DNA from: Microplitis mediator
Taxonomy: Eukaryota; Arthropoda; Insecta; Hymenoptera; Braconidae
Direction: 5' to 3'
Length of the DNA stretch: 64,000 bases
NCBI RefSeq assembly: GCF_029852145.1
Contig: NC_079971.1
Coordinates: forward strand, 372,001 to 436,000
The notes below the pieces were generated by a model. It was given only the letters and a program-made list of their open reading frames with translations, did no database searches and was not told the origin of the DNA. A program made the translations under genes and the position numbers. This document shows, in pieces, positions 52,887 through 61,365 of the stretch (the first letter of the stretch is position 1; each line of letters opens with the position of its first letter).

Positions 52887-55800
52887 ATGCCTGCATTGCA
52901 TCTGTTCGGTCGTAAATGGCTCGCAGCGACTGATGATCTCGTCTATCCAGGTCTTTTTGAAATTTTCATTCGTGTTGTTTGGTATTTATTTACTCTTATT
53001 ATTTAACTGCTAATCACTTGCGTAATTTAAGTTTCAAGAATTAATTTTAAAATTAATAAGAAAATTTTCATTTCCTCGTTTTGATTTCCAGGTTTGTGTT
53101 GATAGGAATTGCATGCTTGAGATATTATGGAGAAACTTGGCAGTGCAAAGTCGGTGGTCAACTTGTACGTGTTTTTTTTGGCGGTGAATTAGTTATACTT
53201 GGTGTTGTTACCATTCTTGTTTTTATTATGGTCAATCACAGCGCACGAGGGTCTATTACTGATACTTATGCACGGAGATTTGTTGAGCCGCTTTTGACAG
53301 TCAAGTAAATTTTTTAAATTTTATCTACAAGCCGATCAATGGAGTATCGGAAAAATTTTTGATAATTTAAATTAATTAAATAATTAAAATAATTGAATAT
53401 AGGGTCCTGCTGCTGGTTCCAGAAATTGCCTGGAATATACTGGGATCCCTTTGGGTACTAAGTGACCACGTCCAGTGCACAGACGAGCATTACACAATAA
53501 CAGTGATCGAAGCCCTTGTGTTCTTTGACTGGGTGCTCATCGGGTTGGCGTTGCTCGGTCTCGCTCTTGTCTTCGATCCCCTCGGGTCTCTCACCTACTC
53601 TGACAAAGTTATCGAGGACTCGGTCGAGCACGGCAAGGTGTCGCGCATCTGGCTTCGCCGGTTCAAATTCTTATGGTGGATGCACCGAGACGAGAGTGCC
53701 ACCGAGACATTCCAACATGTTGCTGGTGAGACATAGGTACATGATGCTCTCTCTAGTCCGACAGTCCTGATCCATCTAGCATTCGACTAATTTACTCTAT
53801 TTCGTTTAATTGTTTATTTTATTTTTCATTAATTATAACACCGGCACACAAAAAAAAATAAGTTCTCTGTACTTTTGACGGGACCGATTTATTCCCATGT
53901 ATTTTGACCAGCTGAATCCGAATCCGAGGTCCGTTTAACCCGTACACCCTCAGATTTTTAGAAAACTTTAAAAAACCTCAAAAATACACAAAAATCGATC
54001 GTTTTTTAAATTTATAAATTTTTTTAACCCTAACTAAGCATGATTTTTATGTATTTCGGTCCTCCACATACTAACCTGAAGTTTATTTAAAACATTAGCC
54101 ATTTAAAGTTTGAGTAAATTCCAAAAAATTGCAAAAAAGCAAAAAAATTCTTAGTGTTGTGATGGAAAAAATTTTTTGAAGCATATTAAAATTTTTTTGT
54201 GTTTTAGGCCAAAATATTTTTTATATATATATCACAGATCGAACAATATGATTTCTTTTATTTATTTCGATTTAAAAAATGATTTTTGTTATACCAAATT
54301 TTATTTTTTTCGATTTTTTGGGAATTTTTGCCATTTATTTAAAATTTTAGAGATGTCTGAGCCATGGATGTTCGAGAATTATATGTGACAGATAAACATA
54401 CATGAAAATAATTATTTATTTAGCCCTATAAAATTTTTTTCATCACAATACTAAGAATTTTTTTGCTTTTTTGCAATTTTTTGGGGTTTTTTGGAATTTA
54501 CTCAGACTTTAAATGGCTAATGTTTTAAATAAACTTCAGGTTAGTATGTGGAGGACCGAAATACATAAAAATCATGCTTAGTTAGGGTTAAAAAAATTTA
54601 TAAATTTAAAAAACGATCGATTTTTGTGTATTTTTGAGGTTTTTTAAAGTTTTCTAAAAATCTGAGGGTGTACGGGTTAAACGGACCTCGGATTCGGATT
54701 CAGCTGGTCAATATACATGGGAATAAATCGGTCCCGTCAAAAGTACAGAGAACTTATTTTTTTTTGTGTGCCGGTGTTATTTCAGTTGATAAAAAAAAAA
54801 ATCTTGAACTTTTTTCCAGGACTACTGAGTGCGCTATTCAGAGGCACCGATTTAGTCCCATCAGATGTTGTCGCCGGATGCATTTTATTGCGAATACGTC
54901 AGAAACGTGAAACACTCGAGTTACGTCGCTTGAAAATTCTCGATCGTCCCGAGTATACAATTGGTAATTTTTTATCAATTAATCAATTATTGCTTAATAA
55001 TAATGATAATGATAATAATAATAATTTGTAGATTCACGGATAATATTTACAAACACGCCAGCATGGATGTCACTAGAATGGGCTCATCATTACATGAAAC
55101 TATCGATAGCATCGTACGGATGGCTATTTGTATTGTATCAAAACGCGTGTACAGGTTGTTGCAAATTGATTCCTCACATGAGTTGCTGCGGTTGCTCAAC
55201 AAGACACCAGCCAATTGTTCTTGAGGACAATTGCTGTCTCTGTAGTCTCGCTGGCGTTAAATATCTTTCACAATTGTCTCAAGATGACATTCTTTTCGCA
55301 TCTTTTCGCAATCATCTGTGCGAAGTACGTTATCTTTTTATTTTTTATTTTTTTCCTTCCCTTAATCATAATAATTTACCATAAAATTATTATCATTATT
55401 ATTATTATTTTTCAGATTCCATTTTGTGTCGTCGCTGATCACAAAACCGCAAGTATCGTGATAGTAATCAGAGGTTCATTGTCATTGAGAGATCTTATTA
55501 CTGACATTGCTGCCGCGTCTGATTCATTTGAACCTGAGGGTTTACCGCCCGGTAGTATGGTAACTTTTTATTTTTTATTTTTTTTTTTTTATAAATTTAA
55601 TGTAAAAATGAACAAAGTAAAAGTAAATAAATTTTTTAGGCACACCGAGGAATGATTATTGGCGCAAAAATGCTTCTGAAACAACTGGACCAGCATAAAA
55701 TACTCGAGAAAGCATTTGCGACATACCCCAATTACGGATTGACTGTAACAGGTAATCAATTTTATCTTGTGTTGTAATTCTTGATGAATTATTACAAAAT

Positions 55801-57034
55801 AAATATCTATATACAAAATGAATGAGGTCTTTGAATAAATATTTTTTTTTATTTTTAAATAGGTCACAGTCTCGGTGCCGGCCTTGCTGTTCTTCTGGCA
55901 TTACTTATACGTCCACGTTACCCCGATTTAAAAGTTTACGCTTTTGCAACTCCAGGTTATGTAAATTATAATTAATTATTAATCAAAATGGCTCGTAAGG
56001 AAGTTAATAAGCTAATTTTTTACGGCCCATTTCACGCAATAATAAAAAAGGCGGTAAAAGTTAATTTAAATTTTTAAACTGCAGCCGGATTGCTGAGCAG
56101 AGAAGCCGCTCGAGCGACTGAAGATTTCGTGCTGTCGGTCGGGTTAGGCGATGATCTAGTGATGCGACTGAGTGTCGACAGCATGGAAAACTTCAGAACA
56201 TCTTTGCTGATCACTCTGCAGGCTTGCAGGTTACCCAAAGTAAGTACAGTATAATATTTTTCATAATAAACCCGGAGATAAGATTTAAAAATGACTCTTT
56301 TTAGTACCGAGTTGTGTTGAATGGATTTGGATACGCATTATTTGGAGTACCAGACAGAGATTTACACAGAACTTGGAGAAGTGGTAATACAATAAATTCA
56401 ATACCTGGACAGTTACCGCTACTTGCTGGTGAAACTTCTGGTGTACGTCAATCGGTAATTTATTTTTGTTTTTTTAAATCTCGCGGGCATGAAAAACGCG
56501 CGCTTTGATATTCAAAAAAATTTACTTACAAGAGCAAGGATTTAATTAAAAAATATAAATTACTTTGATCTCGCGGCTTTATTTGAATACTTTGTAGAAT
56601 AAATTAACAAATTTTATTTTTAAAAATATCATTAATTATTAGTATTTTTTTTTCTTTTTCAGGAAACAATGATCTTAGAACGTGATGTCACAAGGAGAAG
56701 ATATTCTAAAGTAAGATTATACAATGCTGGTCGTATTCTTCATATTGCGCGTCTTAAATCTTCACAAGAAGATACTAGGTATAATTGCAATTACTTAATA
56801 ATAATAATTATTATTTAAATATAAATTAACCAAAAAATCGAATGTTGTTTCAGTGATAAAAAATCAAAAAAAGACCAGCAGTATCAAATGCGATGGGCGC
56901 AGGCTGAAGACTTTATGGAACTTTCAGTAATGCCGCGAATGTTACTGGATCACTTACCAGAAAATTTAGAAATAGCACTAGGTACTCTATTGAAACAACA
57001 ACAAGACCTACCGGTTTATTTAGATTCATCGTAA
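52887..57034 (+). CDS. DAGLB: sn1-specific diacylglycerol lipase beta, complete, 12 exons
   Basis: Diacylglycerol lipase of the DAGL family: a membrane serine hydrolase that cleaves the sn-1 chain of diacylglycerol to give 2-arachidonoylglycerol-type monoacylglycerols. I assembled exons 52887-52981, 53092-53304, 53403-53725, 54820-54963, 55032-55324, 55416-55559, 55640-55751, 55863-55955, 56085-56239, 56305-56454, 56663-56778 and 56854-57034. Every join is GT..AG, and the sum is 2019 nt (672 codons plus stop), the same length as I recall for human DAGLB. The N-terminus MPALHLFGRKW..DDLVYPG and four hydrophobic segments (about residues 20-45, 50-75, 103-125, 135-160) fit the family, as does the LVPSDVVAG block. 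The catalytic motif GHSLGAG places Ser444, the LGDDLVMRL block Asp496, and the AGRILH block His601. The insert between Asp and His looks shorter than in vertebrates. The start is the first ATG, with family-like residues immediately after it. Intron 3 (53726-54819) holds a large foldback. Beta fits better than alpha because of the short C-terminus. Confidence 0.95.
53836..54779. mobile_element. 944-bp foldback element in DAGLB intron 3
   Basis: The left arm (53836 to about 54175) is matched by its reverse complement at about 54434-54779. By eye I find three or four base differences and one 10-base gap in about 335 bp, so the arms are about 98% identical. The ends read TAACACCGGCACACA and TGTGTGCCGGTGTTA. 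A non-palindromic loop of about 260 bp lies between the arms. No coding capacity is apparent. The high arm identity suggests recent insertion or arm homogenisation. The whole element is within an intron, so the pre-mRNA could form a very long hairpin. Confidence 0.9.
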
Positions 57035-57156
57035 TTAAATTAATTATTTAAAAAAAAAAAAAGGCCCTAACTATAGTTTTAGATATTAATTAAAACTAAT
57101 AATTATTTATAAATCATACAAACAACTCACATTCCACACATTTTTGTACATTTAAT

Positions 57157-57172
57157 TTTTATTTAAATAAAA
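57157..57172. terminator. Palindromic poly(A) signal serving both convergent genes
   Basis: The 16-bp perfect palindrome TTTTATTTAAATAAAA contains AATAAA on the plus strand (57166-57171) for DAGLB, and AATAAA on the minus strand (57163-57158) for RRN3. The distances from the two stop codons are almost equal (about 132 and 134 nt), so the two 3' ends would overlap. The hexamers are visible; their use is inferred. Confidence 0.6.
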
Positions 57173-57296
57173 TTAATTTTTATAATAATTAACGATTTCA
57201 TTATAAAATAAGCGGTAAGTCATCAAAGGCAGTAATTGATTGCACGAGTCTTTAATGACTTAATAAATTAAAATGACCTATCAATTAAAAACGAAC

Positions 57297-60200
57297 TTAC
57301 GCGTGTATAAATCCTGGAGATGAACTGTAAGAAAACTTGTCCCGGTGATAATTGAGTGAGTCTTGGGGATACGAAACGTCCATAAAGTCGTCGTCTTCGT
57401 CATTCTCTTGGTCATTACTGTCGGTCGTTGACAGCGAGGGGTTCAAGTCGACGCTGGAGCCTTGATAGTGCAGATAAATCGGGTCTATTTTTTGTGAGCT
57501 TCGGATTAAAACATAAGGATCGAATGGGAAAAATGTATCGAGCCATTTTACAAATCTGTTTGTTGTCTGTAGTACAGGTAAATTACTTCGGGAGTTGTGT
57601 TCCATTATTGAGTAACAGTAGGCCAATTGGTATGTTCGTGTTACTGCTGCGAAATGCTGAACTACTACCGGAAGACACACACGCAGTGGATTCAAACGAC
57701 AGGAAATTATTTTTGTGAAATTTAATCCCTGGAGAAATAGTAGATCTAGAAAATAAAAATAAATATTGTCATTTATTTTCACTAATTTTTTTTTTTTTTT
57801 TAAGAACTTACTTTTTCTTGTGGACACAAGCTCTCGACTTCTAAACCCTACGATGTAAAAAACAGCTTGACATACTGAATAAAAAACCGTGTGTGCTCTG
57901 ACGTCACTGTTTGCACTTTCGAGACTATCTTGGGCTGCGATGTAGCTGTGAATCCAATTAGTCATGTCTTGTAACAGTCCAGTTATTAAACTATTAAAAA
58001 TAAAAAAAGCAATTATTTATATATGAATAATTTCATTAAAAAAATTATTTAAAAAAAATGAACTTACGTGATAGGAATAAAATTTCCACGTGCTAGTAAA
58101 CTCGCGATATAAGAAACCGCGGACTGACGAATGATGGGCGCAACATTTGGATTGGATACTTTCTGCCAGAGCCAATTGAGAAAAGCTTCCGCGACGGCTG
58201 TTTTGAAGCTGCAGATGTAGAACATGATGAATTGCACGTGATGGGAGGCGTGGGTGTGCAAAACAACTTTTTCAAACGGCTGTAGAAGCTCAAAGTAAAT
58301 TTTTTTAAGATTATCCTGGTCCAATTCGTCGTCCGGATGACAGTACTCGTATATATAAGTCATAAGTATGTCCATGCATATATCCAGAGTGTGCGCCAGC
58401 GGGTGATCCGAGTCAGCTTTGTCGGTTTCTTGGACCGAGTCTATTTTAAATACTTCTTCGTCCTCGTCTTTCTCGCGGTAATTTTCAATTTCCGTTCGCG
58501 GTACATTGACATCCAGGATTGTTAATCTGTAATCAAATATAAGTAATTAGTTATTTAAATATAATACATAAATATATGATATCGCGTGCCAAATGCCAAA
58601 AGAGCGTATAAAAATTATACGCCCTTTTGGCTTTAAAGAACCAAAAGGGCGTACAATATTTTTTTTTTATTATTGTTAACAGTGTATAGCATATTTATGC
58701 CTTTTACACTTCTTGCCTTTAATCGCAATCGCTACCTTTTTCTATTCCCTCCTCTTTTTCATGCGGCTGTGGACCGACTTGTGCTTCTGTACTGCATCAT
58801 TACGTGATGCCCTATACCCCACCTTTTTGCCGTGGGAGTATAGCGGCAAAGGGAAACCACAGAGAAAACCTTTTGCCAGTACAGCTGTCATTTTTCGGAG
58901 CAGGTGAAGTTCCAGTGATCGATAAAATTTCCATTTTACCGATCACTGGCTCTTCAGTCCGCGCCTAGCGCACAGAGACGTCCGATCAAGCTCAATGCAT
59001 GGCTAAGCGGTCACCCAGCCAAACAGTAACCACGCTCGGTGCTGCTTAACTTTGATGATCGCCCGAGCCACACATGAACCGATCGGCTGCCTCTGCCCCT
59101 TCAAAAGGGCGTACAATTTTTTTTTTGTGTCAATCGTTTTGTAGACATGTTCTAAGTCTAAAAATGAAAAAAAAATTTTCAAATTCAAAAGGGCGTATGT
59201 CTCAAACACTAGCTTTCCACCATACGATCCGCATGGCGTTGAATATAAGAACGAATATTGAACTTTATTATCTCTAGCTTATAATCATTAATTATTTGGG
59301 AATTTCCTAGTTGATTAAAAATTAAAGTTGATGATTATTTTAATTACATTAGACTGTCCAAGATGATGAAAAATTAAAGTTATTACCATCGAAAATGTTA
59401 ACTTTTTCAAAAATTTTTTTCATAAAAACCTTCTCCGGACAATTTTGAAGACTGTTTTCCGAAATTTTTAAAAATCCTGATTTTTTTTTATACGCCCTTT
59501 TGGCTTTAGACCGACAATTTCCTAAAGCCAAAAGGGCGTACATCTTAAGATACGCCCTTTTGGCGTTAGTAAGTCAAATTTTTTTTTTTCTGAAGATCTT
59601 TACGTTTCGAGCGATTCTAAAAAGAATGGCAAAAAAAAATTTTTTTATACGCCCTTTTGGCATGGAACCCTATCTAACTGCTGTAATACGCCCTTTTGGC
59701 ATTTGGCGCGCGATATGATATGATTATTTTATTACTTTTCGATTATTGTTGAGATTATTTCAGATCTCAGTTGCGGCGCGTATTCCATTATTTGTAATGA
59801 AAAATACAAATATACTTGATGTGAGTGTGCTGATTTTTTATAATAAGGATACAGTGTCCTTAAAGACTGTACCAATATTGTGCTTGACCTAAAACAATGA
59901 AAAAACAAATATAACGCTCATACTTTTATATTTTAACATTTGAATAAAAATTCTGGCTTAGTTATGAAGAAACTCACATGGGGACAATTTTCAAAAATTT
60001 AAAAATTACATTGTGGACATGATTCAGCTTAATGATGTCTTGCTCTCTAGGTTTACCGTCCTCCCATTCCTTGTCTTCATCACTGACTTTGAACAAACAG
60101 ATCAGCTGGTCAATAACCAGCTTACAGTGATAAGAATGAACGCAAACCAAATCTTCTAGAAAAGCCTTGTAAGCATCAGTAGCTTCCTCACCGCGATCTG

Positions 60201-60584
60201 TCCAGTTTATTTTAACCAAAGCGTTCACCAAAAATGTGTGATCATTTCCCAGCAGTGATATACAAGGTCTTACTTCCTGGAGCAGCTCCACAAACTCATT
60301 GTCCTGCAAAATTTCTGAATTAGCACCGAAATTCAAACCCAATCATCAATTCATCAAGTGGTAAAATCCTATACCTTGATATTTGCATCCCTCAAAGTGC
60401 CGATAAGATTTTCATAAGACTTTCTCTCGATAGGAGACTGATAATTTAGAAGAATATTTTTTAAATTCTTGGGCAGCTGAAAATTTACACGATTTCTATT
60501 ACTGGTGACGTTGGAGCTAGCAGTTTTTCCTTTCAAAATTGATGATATGGTCGTTGCTGTCGATCTTGATGACACCACAGACAT
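57297..60584 (-). CDS. RRN3: RNA polymerase I-specific transcription initiation factor RRN3 (TIF-IA), 6 coding exons
   Basis: RRN3/TIF-IA bridges RNA polymerase I to the promoter-bound SL1 complex for rRNA synthesis in the nucleolus. Exons in transcript order: 60584-60375, 60303-59978, 59888-59736, 58526-58068, 57990-57812, 57745-57297. Together they are 1776 nt, about 591 residues. Exon 3 is short and easily missed, but its translation (ILVQSLRTLYPYYKKS.., ..LRSEIISTIIEK) fills exactly the gap expected from vertebrate RRN3 and keeps frame. Other recognisable blocks are THASHHVQFIMFYICSF, AIIRQSA-like PIIRQSAVSYIASLLARG, NPLRVCLP and LDTFFPFDPYV, plus an acidic DEDDDF stretch near the C-terminus. 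The stop is TAA at 57297-57299. The bases GTAAGT at that point also form a good donor, so a tiny extra 3' exon after an intron of about 51 nt is possible. A likely 5'UTR intron (about 60685-60585) ends directly before the ATG. Intron 3 carries a nested transposon and SINE. Confidence 0.95.
58658..59101 (-). mobile_element. SINE with 5S rRNA-derived head (SINE3-like)
   Basis: Reading the minus strand from 59101, the first 130 bases contain AAGTTAAGCAGC and GGCTGGGTGACCGC, in the order and spacing of the internal control region (box A to box C) of 5S rRNA genes, with CGGTTC upstream. The similarity ends at about 58990, after which an unrelated body of about 330 bp follows and ends in an A-rich tail with AATAATAAAA. 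The 16-bp sequence caaaagggcgtacaat is repeated at both ends (58642-58657 and 59102-59117), which fits a target-site duplication made by LINE machinery. The SINE points the same way as RRN3 transcription. SINE3 is the known class of 5S-derived SINEs; the family identity here is inferred. Confidence 0.85.
58990..59090 (-). pseudogene. 5S rRNA-like segment (SINE head, not a functional 5S gene)
   Basis: This part of the SINE matches 5S rRNA from about the CGGTTC motif through GGGTGACCGC. The 5' first stem strand and the normal 3' end of 5S are missing or altered, so it cannot fold the closing helix I. It should be treated as a pol III promoter carried by a SINE. Confidence 0.75.
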
Positions 60585-60686
60585 CTGAAAAATTTATTTT
60601 ATCATCGATATTCAAAATTGCGACTAAATATGCAAGCGGCATTGAGGTTATAAATTAACCGAGCAAAAAAAAATGTCATACATACC

Positions 60687-61365
60687 TTTTATAAATAAAA
60701 TTGTCTCCGCTTATCAGTAAAATGAAAAATTTCTTCCTCTGATACCTTGACCACTAATCAAAATGATTACTTTGATAAATAGTACGATATTTTCCGCAAT
60801 ATTGTCACAGAGCACATGTTTTTATTTTAAATTTCCGAACGAGTCTGAACGTGTCAAAGTCTTTAAAGTGTTCACTTTCACCATCATTCAGAATTAAAAA
60901 ATAAAAAACAATTTTATCATCCAGGGATCCAGATGTTATTTTACGTAATTTAAAATTCCAGTGACAGGTGTCACTGACTGACAGTTCCGCGCGTAAAAGT
61001 TAAAAAAAAAGCACATACACAAATATGTGGCATGTGTAGATTTGTAGAATTGAACTCCAAATGCTAAAGTCCTGGTAGCTGGTGCTGGTGCTGGAGTTGG
61101 TGCTGAGTTGGCAATCTTGATGCCCAAGTGTCTAATGTGTATATAAAATTTCAAGTCTAAGTAACGTAACCTGAATTTAAATATTTTTTATATTTATTAT
61201 TATTATTAAAAATTTTAAATTTATTTTCAAACTGCAGGATCATCAGCAAGGACATAATCATTGTTGATAAATTTAACTGGACTGTCTACTGTGCACTGAT
61301 GTACTTACGTGCTAAATTGTCAGTAAAATTATTTATAATAAATAAGGAAATAAAATAAAGTAACA
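60687..61365. promoter_or_regulatory. Shared divergent promoter region of RRN3 and SEC63
   Basis: The two genes are head to head, with only about 780 bp between start codons. On the minus strand, AAAAG|GTATG at 60686/60685 is a likely donor for an RRN3 5'UTR intron ending at the TTTTCAG before its ATG. On the plus strand, TCTAA|GTAACG near 61160 and a CTGCAG acceptor ending at 61238 could bound a SEC63 5'UTR intron. Between them lies an 18-bp interrupted palindrome, CAGTGACA-GG-TGTCACTG (60959-60976), which contains the E-box CAGGTG, followed by a GC-rich CCGCGCG. Both transcripts probably start within roughly 60.7-61.15 kb. The exact start sites cannot be read from sequence. Confidence 0.6.

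Larger units (their letters stand above)
58577..59718. mobile_element. TA-flanked DNA element with acgcccttttggc subrepeats, RRN3 intron 3
   Basis: Terminal inverted repeats of about 32 bp (left TGATATCGCGTGCCAAATGC; right end is the complement with a few changes) are flanked by TA on both sides (58575-58576 and 59719-59720). The word ATACGCCCTTTTGGC or its complement occurs about nine times inside, in both orientations. No transposase ORF is visible, so it is non-autonomous. It is interrupted by a SINE at 58658-59101. The right end lies only about 17 nt inside the intron from the exon 3 donor of RRN3, and the left end about 50 bp from the exon 4 acceptor, so the element fills almost the whole intron. 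Confidence 0.85.

Noticed and set aside
53516..53770. 84-codon plus-strand frame within DAGLB exon 3
   Set aside because: It is in a shifted frame relative to the conserved DAGL residues.
57297..57965. Continuous 222-codon frame covering RRN3 exons 5 and 6
   Set aside because: It reads through a 66-bp intron (57746-57811); the intervening Lys-rich and Phe/Tyr-rich residues are absent from RRN3 proteins and both splice sites are good.
60936..61154. 72-codon minus-strand frame with an Ala-Pro repeat between RRN3 and SEC63
   Set aside because: It lies in the shared promoter and 5'UTR region, has no recognisable family, and the repeat reflects a GGTGCT tract.
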